Part shown: one piece after another, positions 50,381-64,000 of the stretch
Numbering within the stretch: position 1 is the stretch's first letter
Layout of the letters: each line of letters starts with the position of its first letter
Notes under the pieces: generated by a model
The model's database searches: none
What the model saw: the letters and a program-made list of their open reading frames with translations, nothing else
What the model was told of the DNA's origin: nothing
Origin: Parus major
Taxonomy: Eukaryota; Chordata; Aves; Passeriformes; Paridae
Direction of reading: 5' to 3'
Assembly (NCBI RefSeq): GCF_001522545.3
Contig: NC_031773.1
Coordinates: 42,081,494 to 42,145,493 of the forward strand
DNA: 64,000 nt
Made by a program: the position numbers and the translations under genes

Positions 50381-53188
50381 ATCAACTAAATCAATCATGC
50401 AACAACAACTCATGGCAGAGACCTGTTATCATCTCTTCCTGAAGAACTGATTGGAAGGTTCTAGACACAATCCCTTTCGCTAGGATTCAGAGGTGAGGAC
50501 TAAGGAAGGGCAGAGTCAATCATGCTATAAACCAGTGCAAATCTATTAGGTGATAGAGGAGACCATGAGGAAAATTTGGCCAGACCTTTGAACCTGAAGT
50601 CAAAACACAAATATACACATTAATCTCAAAATGAAAATGCTTCAGATACTTATAGCTACTACAGACATAAGGTCATATGATTTTGATTGACATATTTAGG
50701 GATTGAATATTACATGCCTTGTAAACAACCTAAAAAAGTGTCTTAAAATTCAGTCAAGTCTCAGGCCCATTACATTGTTTATAGTTTTTTAATGGTCCTC
50801 TGAAAAATCAGTGCTGATGAATGCTGTGATTCTTGTGACTGAAACAAGAGCAAGGCATTTCAAAGATTTTAGGAATGCCCTAATGTTGCCAGTATACCAT
50901 GTAGCTTCATTTTCTGAGACAATATTGATCTTTCAGTCTGTACTTATGGCACTAGAAATGGAATTTATATATAATGGAAAGGCTTTGCTGTTGATTTCAC
51001 CTCTGGCTAAAAATCTAGCCAGCAGTATTTCTGGAAAGTCCTGAGCAAGTGACAGAGTCTGCTTGATACTTATTGCCACTATTAATCAAGACTGAATTCT
51101 AGCTAAGTAGTACAAATGGTATGAGAGCAGACATGGCAATGTAGGGGTATCTGTAAAAACTCTGTGATTGCAAAAGCAGGATACCTCCAAGCAATCTCTG
51201 TTCCCATCATGTCTCCCAGATTTAACCCAGCTTTGGATTCCAATACCCAGGAATAACACACTCGTTTTGATCCTCTGATTGCAATTTTCCCCCCAGTGGC
51301 TGTGCTAGCCTACAATAGCTTCCTTTTCCTGTTTAAAAGGATATGTTTTCAGACTCCATTGTGAATTTATCAGTAGGAGTTCCTCATTTCCAATACCGCT
51401 TAAGGTGAACAGCTTTCCCTTCTCATGTCCTTTCAGCACAATTGCCCTTTTTTTTTCAAATGAAGCACGCCTATGACCCCATTTATAGCCTGCAGCAGTT
51501 TTTGTGGTATTAAAAGCACTCTTCCAAGAGCATGTACGTTCATAAGTTTATAAGATACGTGTTTCCTAACAAAAACACACAACTGTACTGCTATTATAAC
51601 ATCATTTCTGCACTTATTTTTTGTGCCTTCATGTTTACATTGGAGATGGCTCAAATCTCTCCCACAAGGAGAGATCCTCCTTCCTTTCCAATCGTTCACT
51701 GACTGTACAGAGCTGTGAATGGTGTGTGTCCAGTTGTCTGGGCTAATGTTGGATTTTTCAAAGTAGTTGAACTGTGACAAGAAAGCTTCAGCCTGTGATT
51801 TCAGCCTAAAGATATCTGTGGTGTATGTGTGGATGCCTCGGGTTTGAGTCAGTTAAATGAGTGTGTTTAACAGCTCATCATGTATTTTGAAGTCTGGTAA
51901 GTTGGACATGTGCAATAAGCAAACACAAATGCTTACACTGTCTACTCTAAGGCATTTAGAATGGATCAACATCTTTGATTCAGCCCAGTGTCCATTTCCT
52001 TGCATGGGCTGGTGTTTGTATCCCAAGGAAACTGTGTTACAACAGTCATAACTACTCCACTTTACATAAAGCTGTTTAGTGAACATAAAGTTCTAGAATG
52101 AGATGTGTTTTGGGTTCGTTGTGGGCTTTTTACAATTATTTTGTGATCCATCTTTCATTTAATAATGATGGAGGCCAGAGAGCAGTGATCACCTCTAAAC
52201 AAGCAAAATGCTGGTTGAAGATATTGAAGCCCACAGGACCAACAGGTTAAAAATCTATTCCCTCAAATGCCTATGTAAATCTTCATTAAACTGTATCTTT
52301 TCCAATTCCTCTAATAAAGGAAAAAAAAAACAAACCAATAAAAATCAGGTATTGTCACACTGCACTAATTCTGTTAGCTGAAGGAAACCACTGTATGTTG
52401 GGTGCCTTCATAGACCTGGTCTGAAAGATGCCTAAAAGATTAATTGATGATGTCTATTACACATATTGAAAGTTTAACTCTTGTCTTGCTTTGCCACAGG
52501 CACCAACTAATCACAAAATTGTAATATATTCCTTTTGTTATTATCTTTTATTTGCCAGAGTAGAGTATGATTTTGTCAGACAGTCTAAATCTGATCCTCT
52601 CTAACCCAAGGACTTATATGAAGATGAAAAGATGCAGAATAGTGATAATTACAGCCTCTCTTCACATTCTTCATCTCATCATAACTTGCCAAAAAGATGA
52701 GCCTTGTTTGGATTTCAGAAACCCAGCAAACTAACTGCCAGACATTTATGATCTATATGGATACAAATCTTTATGAAATATAGTCTCAGTTTGGAAGTTA
52801 CTCCTTTCATGGTTGATTTACAGTGCATAGTTAATGCCTAATTATTTCATTGTGCCTTTTGCCAGAGTATGAATAATTCATGATCCTTCTTTAACAAAAC
52901 AAAGAACAGGTTGATTCATGATCTTGATCCACAGCCAGAATTTAAAAAAGCACATGAATGTTGGAACAGTTTGGGATTTGGAAAGATGAGAGGAAGACCA
53001 GGATTCACATTCTACCTAGTTTATCCACATTAGCATCCAGAGGTTATATGGTAAGGACTGTGCTAAGTAAGATATTGAAAGAATATACAATTTATCACTT
53101 GCAAAACACTGTTGAAACCTGGCTATTTAGTTATTCCATCAGCCTCATGAGCTGGCCATGGACTATCTTCATGGTGCCGCTGCTCAGG
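50381..53188. other. Unannotated DNA, nothing recognised
   Basis: No gene or repeat is recognised. A 115-codon minus-strand frame (51433-51780) looks like chance. An A10 run at 52321-52330 lies two bases after AATAAAGG, too close for a normal cleavage site. Confidence 0.55.
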
Positions 53189-53352
53189 TGTTGACTGTGG
53201 GCTCAGTCGGTGAGTCAGAAAGCTGACTGAGCAAAGGAGAGACAATGTCTAGAAGACAAATTTATTGCTCACATTGCACCCTCTACTGTCTTACTCCTGC
53301 AACAGCGCTGGGCAAAGTCTGACTCCTTGTTGGTCTGAGTTACAATTGACAC
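53189..53352 (-). mobile_element. Short LTR-like segment, minus strand
   Basis: On the minus strand this ends in ...CAGTCAACA (53189) and contains GAGCAATAAATTTGTC, with AATAAA at 53261-53266. It is followed by a CT-rich stretch (TTGTCTTCTAGACATTGTC, CTCCTTTGCTCAGTCAGC, CTGACTCACCGACTGAGC) typical of retroviral R-U5. The upstream limit, near TGTGTCAATTG (53352), is a guess and no TATA box is seen, so U3 may be truncated. No target duplication, primer-binding site or polypurine tract was found next to it. Confidence 0.42.
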
Positions 53353-56300
53353 AGAAATAATTCAAGGGAAGAATGCCAAAGTAAAGGAAAAGGCCACACA
53401 GGTAGAAAGTAAATCTGAATGAGATCAAAAATTAATTTTTTTTTAAATGGCAGACTGATGAACTGTTAAGGCCAAACCTTTAATCCTGATTGCAGTGCTA
53501 GTCTGAGTTTAGTGGGAGATCTCTCTAATGAGGCCAGCGGGACATTGCCAGTAGAATGTGAGCCACAGGATTAGAAAGCACATCTGCCTTCCTAGACCAC
53601 TGGATATATTTGAGGTTCAGGTGCTAAGTATCTCAAGGTGTCTAAGCATGTCCATAGAGTACAAGGGCCTTTATTTGACATCCCACTGACAATCACAGGC
53701 AAAACACATCAAACTTCCACTTTAGGAGGGTGGGTAAAAGCACTGAGATAGGTCAGGCAGTTCTTTACCTCAGATTACACTGCAGCCAGGAACACCTTTT
53801 ATTAGAGTATATCATTGCCCCACACTGTTAATCGTCCTGTTCCACCACGGCATGCAACAGAACACAACATTCATCATTAAAAGCTCAGCCTGTTACTGAA
53901 TTCATGCCCAGACTGGGTTACTGATGACTCAAGAACCAGAAGAGTTCCCACTTGTTCAGAGCTAGCTTACCTGGTAGATCCCAAATAGGGATCTAGAGAG
54001 TGATACTAGAATTTGGACCCTGGTCTCAAACATACAAAAATGGGCTATGTAATACAGAGAGAAATCCACCCCTAGAGAGGTGAGTCTGCCCACCTTCGCT
54101 GCAATGTGTAAAACGTCTGCGATGGCACATCCGTGCTGGTAGCTGTCCTTCTTCCCTGTCTACAGAGGGAATCTAGATAGGCTTTGAACTACATGCCTAA
54201 CTTTTGGCCAGTTCACCTGGGAAGAATTGATACTACCCAGAAAACCCTATCCTGCAAGGCCTACAGTCCAAAGGGACCTACTAACACAAGCATGTCATAA
54301 GAAAAGGCACCAGATAAAGAATGGAAGAACACATCTCTATACCAACAGATGTAGCTGACTGATAGGGAAATAAACAGATAAAATATGGTTATTCAGTCTA
54401 TGGTAATTACTCATTATCACAAGAGAAGGAGGCATTTTAATTTTTACTTCTATTAAAAGAATTAAAACCTTACCAAAGGTTCTTCTGATCTCACTTTAGT
54501 GAGTATAAATATGGCACTATTCTATACATGCCAATAGAGATAAACAGGTATTTACTGGAGTGGGAGAACATGGCTTCAAGTTCAGTTTCACAGCAGCATT
54601 ACAGAGGACTCCCAGCACTTCCAGGGAGAAATTGAGGAGATTATCAGAAGACAGTGGGTGGCAGCCTACATAATCATGTTTGTGGCTGTGCCCTCAGATT
54701 AAGCTTTCCACAAGGTTTAAAGCAGGAGCTGATGCAGGCTTTCTTTTATTGCTGCCAGACACAGTAAAAAAACAACCCAAAGTCTGGTCATCTCAGAAAC
54801 CAAGGAAATGAGCAGTTCTGCCGCAGTTATTTCAGAAGGGTATCTCAGGAGACCTGTTAGTTTTGCATCATGCTCTGCTGTTGCTCAGGGATACTGTGGT
54901 CATAGGAATCAGCAAAGCAAAAATTTCCTTCAGTTGCACTGTGAGGGAGGACACATAAAATTCCATTAAATTCCAGGTCTTCAATAAAGGTTGCAACAAT
55001 GGTGCCTGTTCCACTGCAAGGAGCAGTTTATCCCACTTCCTTCTTAAACCTTCAATGTGATGCGCTTTCCTTTCAAACATTTACAGCAGAAGAGAGGGGA
55101 AGTATTATAAGAGCTAAGCAAGGAGTCATACTTCAGGATGGTTGTCAGCTGAGGTTTTTAAAGCAAAGATTTGTCTCTCAAGAGACTAGCAAGAGCCAGA
55201 GGTTTTAAAAAGCAGTCTGCACAAAGCACCAGACAGCATGGAGTGGGAGACGACTCTGCAGTGTTTGGACTTGACAAGCAACCTTTTCCCTCTTTGACTT
55301 CTGTTATTTTAGGACAGTAATCTGCTGCACTCAGATTGCTGTCCTTGGCAAAGACTCAGGCTCAGCCAACACATGGATATCCTCGTTTATAACTGAAACA
55401 CAGGGTTGGAAACTCAGAGCCGAGATTAGGAGGAGCTCACCACAAAAAATATCCTCTCCTCTCATTATCACCTCTGCTTCATAGCATTTGACATCAGCCT
55501 CAGCATTTCTTGATGGTTTGTTAGCACTGAATATGTTAAAGGGAGAGCTCTCAGCCAGCTAGTGCTTGGAAAAAGGTTAAACTTTGAATTAGAAAGAGCT
55601 ATGCAGAGTTCTTATCTTGTAAGAGCTTCTAAAGGTGCATACAAATGGATCTTTAGCATGTTTCACGCCAGTGGAAAGGTAGCATAAATAAACCTTTGAC
55701 TGGAAAATCATGGATTGCAAATGTTGGGATAATTAAATACAACTGTGGTAATTAAGTAATCAGTTCACTTGGTTACTATGTCTAATGCAAATTTACATTG
55801 AATACAAAGGAAAGGGTTCACCCCACATGTATGGTAACTTTTAGAAGTTGCTTCATGATAGGCACAAAATCAAATTTTCCAGATGTTCTACCAGGAATGG
55901 ACTTGATACAAGGCATGGGGTTTCTGCACATATTACAATGGTATCTCCTGTCTGAGCTTGTGCAGATTATATTTTCCAGGAGTCTAATACCCACTACCAC
56001 AGGATCAAAAAGGATTTGTACATAGCTTGAATCCATAAGGAAACAAAGATATTTGGGGCTGGTTTCAGAAACACATTTGCCATACAAGGCACAGCAGACC
56101 CAGGTGCCAAAGGTGAATATAGGAAAGGCAATAGCAAAAATCAGAGCTTGACCCCTGTCCATGTCACTGCATGCAAAGGACATGCTGCTTTGGTCAAGGC
56201 TGGGGATAGAACTCTGTGTTAGGAAGGATTCTGTATCAGGACATCAAGCTGGTTTTTTTGAGTCGTGAAAATTCAACAAGCTAAGTAAGTTAAAAAAGCA

Positions 56301-59300
56301 TAAAAATGACAAAGCATAAAAATAAGCTATTCTCCTCAAACTACATCTAGTAAATCAGGACAGCAGAGCCCAGGAACAAAATGAGTGTTGTTTCAGTAGA
56401 ACAAAGTGACAGGGCCAACAGCAGATGCACTTCTTGGCACTGAGTTCTGCAAATTTTGTAAGCAGCAGGGATGAACCTGCTTCACCAAAGATTAAGTCTA
56501 CACAAAAGCATCACATTCAGCACTGGGAAAGAGGCTCATCTATTGTACTGGCAAGCAGCACCAAAGATAGAGTACCCTGGAGACAAAATGTGAGGCTACT
56601 TAGAAAGACACTTGCCAACCCGAAGAGAGAGGCAGCACAATGGTAACTAGTGAAGAAACAGCTGGGCATGGTGGCAACAGGCTGTGTCTTTCAACCCGTG
56701 CTATCAACACTTGTTCATACAGCCAGCGTGTTGTGAGGAAGTGCTTGTCGCTTTCCATTTGGGCTCAGAGACATGAATAGGGTCCAGTGTCAAAGGAGGC
56801 AGGTTAGGGGCTTGGGTTTGTTTTCCTTTGACACTCAACAATATTGGCAAGGCCATAGCTGCATGATAAGACAGGCCATGTGCAAATTTATATGACAGTT
56901 GTGACTTATTGTTGACATTAGAGAAATGCCAGGAAGATTTGAGGAGATTTTGGAAAAAATACAGACCATCATAAACACAGCTTGTAAGAAACACACTTCC
57001 AGCACTTCACAATGGTGCCAAATTCAAGGGCAGAAAAGTGTGACTGTTGACCAATTCTAATGTAAGCATCCATAACACAGGTAGTGGACGATCCCACCCA
57101 GTTCAATATTTTAACCTCTGGAAAAGCATCTATTCCATTACCCACTTAAATCTCCTTCTCAGTTTTTATGTAAGAAGCTCACTTCTGCAGCTGTATTGAG
57201 AAAAACAAATCAGCCGTAAAAAGTTCCATTGTGTGAATTAGGTGCAAATTTCAACCTAAAAGAAAACTGAATACTTTTGTGAAAAATGTCTGTGCCTCTG
57301 CTCCAAGTTATTTGATAAAAAAAAATGCTCTAATCGTTCTTTCCTACTTGAATTTCTCTCAAAAAGAATCTAAGAAAGTGTTTTTAACAGCAGTGGATAA
57401 AAAGCCATTACAACAGCCAGTGGCTTTTTAAAAAACTTGTATTTTTTTTGGTGTATAAATTGTTCCAAAGCCACATACTACTTAATAACCACAGCAAATT
57501 GTAAGCTTTTTAAAATGCCTCCTTGGACCTTTTCCTAGAAAGAAATCAGGCACTGCTGCAAATGATCTGAGGATAATAATTCATTAGAGCAGAGCCTGGT
57601 TGGTGGAGACATGAGCGGCTGGATATCAAGATTTTTGTTTCCCAAAGCTGAAATAAAGCCATGCCCATAGACCACATCAGCACTAAGGGATCAATATTCT
57701 CAAACAGCAAATGCACAAGGTGGAATGTCTGACCAGCAGTGATTTTAGTTCACCATTTCAGATGCAGTGCATTCAAGAATCACCAAACAGTAAACCCCCA
57801 AGAGAAGCACTTTCTGCAGCCTTCACTCAGGGAAACTGCTGCACTCTGCCACTGCACACTTCTTGAGCCACATTTCACAGAAAACATAATGAGAGCAAGC
57901 CACAGTTTGTGCCAGTAGCTTATGAGCATGCAAGGAGCTGGCCTATTCATACAAAGATCTGACACAGCAGCACTTAAGTACAAGAGCCTCTTCTCCAGCC
58001 CAGAGGAGGCTATGAAGGCAGAGAAAGCTTACTTACATGTGGAAGACAGTTCATTTTTTGTTAGGCCTAAGTAGTTTTATCCTTACTATTCTGAAACAAA
58101 ATAGTTGATTTCAGGATATGTTACAAGATTAAGCCATTTTCCTACACTGTCAGAAGTTTTGAAATGAATAAACATCATTAGAGAAATTATGTAACTAGAA
58201 TTTAGTTTACCTGTCTTGAAGCCACTGGAAAATAATGCTGCACATTTTCTGTTTTCTTATTTCTGAAATTACCCATTTTAGCATGACCCAAAAAAATAAC
58301 TGCAAGGCCATATCTCCTTTATGCCTTTATGCATATCTCCTTATCCCTTTGATGTGGAAATACACATTACTGAAATCTTCCAAGGTCAGAAGTAAATGGC
58401 TCTAGTTCACACGACTGAAATAGCTCTGTCCACCTTATGAAAAACACCTCATGAAAAACAAAGCAAGCCCACTTAAAAACTCCTGGTAATCCTGAAGATG
58501 TATCTATATGTAAACTTCAGATACTTTTCCTGTCTGGTCTAAGAGGGAAATTTTTTCAGTGCCTATTCAGGGCAGTATCAGCAACTACTTCTGTTAAAAT
58601 GAAGGTCAACATTTCCAGTATGGTCATTTTTCAAGTGGTTTCAAGTCAACCTTCATATATAGAGATAAATGTCTTTAAAACTATTTCTTTTTACAGCAGG
58701 CCCATGAGGTAATTGCTACAAAGAGAGAGAACAAGGTTTTTTCTTATAATAAGAATAGAAAAGAAAACAAAATTGAGAGAAGTTCTTAATGATGAGTTTT
58801 TAAAGAAAACTTTAAATACAAGTTTTTTATAACATTTCTTCTGAATATAAGAAATATATTGCTGAAATCTCTGTGGTTGGGAGAGAAAGCATGCATCTTG
58901 TAAATGAGCTGAATCTTAACTCGTGGTGACTCACCCGCAGTCTATGAGATGTCAGCACTCTGCAGCACCTCTCTACAGGATCAGCTTTTCCTGCCCACTC
59001 CTTGTTCCAAGTGTTTCCAGAAAGTTTAAATAGCCTAAACAGCTGATCAATAGACTGCCACTTCACACAGCTACCAAACAGGTCACTCAGTGTTGCACCT
59101 GCATGTTTCCTATGTGTTATCAATATGTATTTGCCACAGGTAGTCTAAAAATTGTCCCATTTCCCCACCCAGTGCTTGACAGGAACCCATCTCAGGGACA
59201 ATGCAGTCCAAATGCTCATTCATCTATGTTCACTGTATTAAATACAGCAAGGTTGGTTAAAGACACTTTCTTTGGTGTCTCAGTGTCTGCATCACGCACC

Positions 59301-62300
59301 AGAGAGCAGAAAACCAAAGGAGCCAGCTCACTCTCGAATGCATTGACAAGCAATCCTCATCACAGAGAAACTCCTAGAGTCCTGTGCAAGAGTGATCTAC
59401 AGACTTAAATGTATGAAAACACTTCAAGAAATTTATTCTGTTGACCTTTTATGGCAAAATGCAATAATTATTGTTTTGCTAGTTTATAATGTACTTTTAG
59501 GTAAGGCTTAATTTCTAAGCACACATGGTTCTGGTGTAAGACTAAGAGTAGGGCATTAGACACAGAAGAAAACTGCTCCCACTCACACCCTCAGACATTT
59601 TCACTTAGTCTCAGCAAGCCTCCCAATACAATGCCCACATCCTCCCCCACCCAGGGTGGCATAGGTTTCACCTTTACCTTTCACTTCACTGACAGACAGA
59701 AATCAGACTTCACCACACACATTAAAGAGAGTGGATTTTTAGTTGGCAATAAAGATTTCAGCCTGGATACTGTTATTGTATTGAGACAGAAATCTTTCAG
59801 CCTAACTCACCAGCCAAAATCTTCTTGTTTTAAAGGCTCCCTAAGTTAATTTTGCTATTGGTAAAAAACACCCATGTATCAGGAGACACGTGGGTACTCA
59901 AGAGGGAATAAGAAGAGATTGTATATTAGTGTTTCTTTACAAAACTTGGTTTCATTCATTTCTCTCTAATGCTGTTATTGCAAAGAACACTCTTTTCAGT
60001 GTCATATTCATTAGAAGTGACTGATAAGGGAATCTAATTAGAAAATTTTCTCTCAGTCATTATTGGAAAGTTTCTATTTCTTCTTGAAGTATTGCCTATT
60101 TCTTTCATTTCCTAAGATTGTTTCACACTGATAAATGGCAGGAAAGTTCATCAGGAAAAAGAAATATCTTACTATCTTAGGGCAAAGATGGAGATATTTT
60201 AATTATTAATATCCTACAACAAATCAGACAAATTGTAAAATTTGACTTAGTATTATAAGTATTTCAGCTGCACTTAAGGAAAGAGTATATAAAGTCTCAT
60301 CAGGTAAAAATATTATCATTCATCTTCTTAATATTTTGTTTTTCTTGTTGAGGTTAGCAAACATGCATTAATACCAGCACTTGCTACTAATCAGCCTGTT
60401 TTCCTTCGGTGATCCATATCCAGTATTAAAAGTTATGTATTTTCAGGCAAAGTGACCAAAGCATTTCATAAAAACAATAAAAATCTTTATCTTTTTTTTG
60501 CAGACAGTGCCATAGAGGTGATCTGAGGGTGCAAAATCATTCCATAAATCTGTTGCAAAGAGCAGAACCCACATATCTCTGATCTCACTTCTCTCTCCCA
60601 GTCAGTTTTTGCATCATGTAACTGGAGGAACAGAGATGATGTGCAGAGCTTCACTAAATAAACCCATGATCACCTCACCCACATTCTATGCATAACAGAT
60701 CTTGTCTTACCAAGAATGACAAAATCAAAATGAGTCAGCTTTATTAAAGAGGAGAAAAGATGCCTCTGAGCATCACAGTGCTGAGGTTTTTGTACAGCTG
60801 CATATGCAAGAGCTGATCTTGGAGGTTGTTGCCCAAGGCTGATTAGAACTGGAGGCCTTTATAATTATAGCATTCTCTAATTATAGAAAGGATAACACTT
60901 CCACTTATGAACAAATGTATGGGTAATTGTTCAATGACAATGGGAAGAAAAATAAAGTACTATGACTATTTAAAGAGGTTTATGAAAACATATTACATAA
61001 TTAAAAGCATATTTAAATGCAAATAGGTCTTCTTAAATTGCCCTCTTCCCTGCATTTTTCACACTAGGGAAGCATGCAGCCTTGGGCTGAGGGCTGACAA
61101 TGCTGGTGGTGGGCTTTTCTCTTTGCCCAGAGGGAGGCAGGTGATGGGAAGTGGTAAATTGATGTCTGTAGGAAAGGCTCAGTGCCTATGGAGAGATCAT
61201 AAAGTCTAAACCAGACAGGAATGAAAGAGAGGTGAAGCTGCAATTCTAGTACCAGCAGAACTTTGTTTCTCCTGTGTCATGTTTCTGTAACGTAATGTGA
61301 CTCTCCTTTGAGGAGGTGACCAGCAAGAGATGCCCAGTGCCCTGGGGACATGAGACAGCCATTCCTGAGAGAGCTGCTGCACCTTGCAGCAAATGCAGGA
61401 GCACTGTGGTTCAGGAGGCTTGGTCATGTCAGCAGGGAAACTGTTCATTAGGAATCCACAAGCATACACTTGGCCTTAGTGCTCTCCCACCAGCCAGCAT
61501 GTCGGCAGGTTTGCTGCTTTTTCCCAGCCTGATGTTAACTGAGGGCTCAGCTGTCTACCTGCACACACAGGCTGCCATCAAAGCTGTAAGCCTGCTGCCA
61601 CTCAGAGCAGCTGAGCATTAGGCCCCAAGTATTTTTTTTCTAGCAAAAAATAATTGCTTTTGCTTGTACCCACTGCCAAAAGCACACTTTGAAACCACCA
61701 GCAGCCCTTACAGGGACTGGATCGAGATCTGAGACTGACAGAGAGGTGGAAGAGAGCCAGCTACCAGGAGCTTAAGCAGCACAGCTCCCAAGGGGCAATC
61801 GCATCAGAAAGGCACAGAGCTCTGCTGAACCACTTTTAGCAGTGGAGCTGGGACCCAGCTGCTCTCTTAACAGCTCACTCCTCTAAACCAGACCTCAGCA
61901 ACCCCATCTCTCCCTTGTGCTTCAGAAATGCAGAATTGCTGAAAGCTTGTTTCCCTGAGTCTTTTCCTCTGGCAGGATATCAGTGAACTGGCGTCTCATC
62001 TAGACATTTACACCCTGAGTGGGCAGCACAGAGGAAAGAGAGAGCCAAGATGCTGCCTTTAAGGAACAATTTTTCCATGTAACACATATAGACCAGGAAG
62101 GTTCCATGACAGTGAGTATTATCAGAACTGATCCCTAATCATTCTTCTCTAGAAAATTCTTTCCAGCTATATCTGAGTGCTCTTGTGTTTGAAGAGATAT
62201 GAGACTGCGGGCCCAACCTTCTCTTATTAAAACCATTTGTTAAAAAAATGTACAGGCAGGCAGAGGAACAACTCTACCAACTCCTCAGGAAGGAAAATAC

Positions 62301-64000
62301 AGAAATACAACAAACTGGTTTTCATTTTTTCAGATGGAGTTAATGGAAAAAGTTATCACCTGACTGTTTACATTCATCAGGATAAATGCTGACAGGTTTT
62401 ATATAGGCTATAATATCCATCTGGAATATGTTTGGATATTTCCACATTTCAGGAACAGTCATTTTATCTGCAAGACAAAGGAAAAGGCTAAGGTTTGAAC
62501 AGACTGCCCCTTTCCACAAGGAAAACAATTTGGTTGTTTTAAAATGCCACAGCCATATTATGCTCCTGTGTAGAAAAGATTCATATGTTAGCATTAGACT
62601 TAGCTCTCTTGAGGGGTTTCTTAAAGTAGCCTTGAACATATGGTTTGATATGCTTTATTTAAAAGAATTTTTTTTAAAAGATCCATCCAGATACTAAATT
62701 CCTTCAGGCATCTGAAATGCTGATCATGAGGACTGCTTGACTGCTTGGGAAAAGGTACTCGTTTGGAGGCAAATCTGATGTCTGACTCTGGTGAAATGAG
62801 GGCATTAAGATATCTTGCACAGGATAATCTATGAGGCATTTTTAAAAGAAACAGCTGGTTCCTTCCAACCTGGGCAGGAGGCAGACAGAATTTCCTTTGT
62901 TTTTAGTAGATTTTAAACTAACTCTGTTGTTTAGGGAAGAACTGTGAGCTACCAAATGCCTAAGCAATATTGTGTCTTGTCTGTGCTACACCATCTGTCT
63001 TTGCAAAGCTGCTGCAATATTAGAAGTCTTCCTGTTTGGCATTTCATGTTTTATGTATGCTGTGATATCTTTTCATAGTATTAACTTAAATACTGCAAGA
63101 CTGTCTAAAGGTTTAGAGAAAAATTTTCCTTCTCCCTCCCCTTCCATGAACAGATATTGTTATATTCATTGGAATTCAGTAATTCTAGTAGGGGATACAG
63201 GCATTTGGAGGGCTTTCTCTTTATAGTGTGTATAGGATATAGCTTTACATTTCAGACAGACCAGTGGACATAACTTAATTTCTGACAGTGCCCTGCTGGC
63301 TTAGAGGTGGCAGGACAGACATTCTCCCTCATGAGGAATCCCCCATGTGACTCATGAGGTCCTGGAGAAATGGGCAGGAATAAAATATTTTTCATGGAAA
63401 AAAAAAAAAATGTCCGTGTAAATCAACAGAAAGAACAGAGCTCTGAAGGCACATAAAACTCTATGAGGGTGACAAAGCTAGAATATCTAAGCAAACTCCC
63501 CAAAATGTTCCAGTTCACTGGATTTTACTGACTTAAGAATATGGGGACTGGAATTCTAAATGTATCCATAATGAACTCAACATCAGAAGTCATCATGAAA
63601 TATGGTCCTAGGCACAGCTTACCTCTACCAAAGCCCAGATTACACCTCTAGGTCAACAGAAATATGGTCTGAGTGAGAGAGGGAAAATCACTTTCTTTCC
63701 TCATTCTTACAGAATAAAAGAGAAACTCCACAATTTTAAGCTGTAATTGAGTGAATGGGGATTTAAATGATGCTGAGCGATGGCTCAAGAAAAGAATCAT
63801 GATTTCACTTGCATCAGTGTTTGACAGCACATAAAGGGAGACAAAAGTTGATCTCCATACATGCTGAAAAACCTAAGAGCCAGGCTACAGGACAAACTGA
63901 TGCTTTCATTTCCAAATTAAGGTGGCCCTTCTGAGTAGTTCCTCTATTTGCTCACTCATCAAGAGAGTCCTAAAAACTTCTATTAGAGTGAAGAGGAGCC
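53353..64000. other. Unannotated DNA to window end, no supported gene
   Basis: About 10.6 kb with no recognised exon, RNA gene or named repeat. Notable only are a 121-codon minus-strand open frame (55818-56183) with a hydrophobic stretch, a near repeat of ATATCTCCTTTATGC at about 58310-58345, a GC-richer patch at about 61050-61620, and an AATAAA (63379-63384) followed by A13 (63398-63410). Confidence 0.5.

Noticed and set aside
60855..60891. Repeated TAATTATAG with hairpin-like flanks
   Set aside because: Imperfect and AT-rich; similar patterns are expected by chance here.
1..64000. Bacterial-type features (operons, CRISPR, insertion sequences) and tRNA or rRNA genes
   Set aside because: CR1 and ERV content shows vertebrate DNA. 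I saw no regular spaced repeats and no tRNA A/B-box cloverleaf candidates by eye, though a covariance-model scan was not possible.

Overview
The window looks like bird nuclear DNA, most likely from a songbird. Three things support this. Four 5'-truncated CR1 retrotransposon copies carry the typical avian 3' end with ATTCTATG-like octamer repeats. There are several solitary endogenous-retrovirus LTRs of types I know from passerine genomes. The background is AT-rich, CpG-poor and full of microsatellites, with no dense coding. A 415-base run of N inside a purine repeat shows that this is a draft assembly. The bird call is firm, the songbird call is moderate, and I cannot name the species or chromosome.

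I found no gene I can name and no exon I can support with confidence. I recognise no known protein domain in the open frames. The longest gap-free one is 240 codons (49658-50380, +) and resembles nothing I know. The window is best read as an intergenic desert or the inside of a very long intron. I saw no tRNA, rRNA, CRISPR array, operon or bacterial signal.

Layout: 1-12850 is single-copy-looking DNA with a small CpG-rich patch at about 2739-2866. A CR1 end lies at 12851-12980. Unannotated DNA follows, then a CR1 copy at about 18759-19023 with a 13-bp tandem repeat just beyond it. A compound trinucleotide microsatellite sits at 20691-20788. A long featureless stretch runs to the gap and its GAAA/GACA flanks (32740-33270). 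Two CR1 copies in opposite orientation lie at 35576-35885 (-) and 36438-36876 (+). Next come a CA/TA microsatellite (37764-37795), a minus-strand LTR with readable promoter and poly(A) signals (38926 to about 39270), a pair of overlapping perfect hairpins (41499-41540), an ERVL-like LTR (about 43583-44090), a second plus-strand LTR with likely target-site duplications (48112-48549), the 240-codon frame, and a short minus-strand LTR-like segment (53189-53352). From there to 64000 I see only single-copy-looking DNA.

No set of genes works together here. The identifiable history is one of retroelement insertion and decay. I found no evidence for a new biological system. The best leads are the overlapping hairpins, the 240-codon frame, the minus-strand LTR that may still carry a promoter, and a few exon-like open segments with good splice acceptors.
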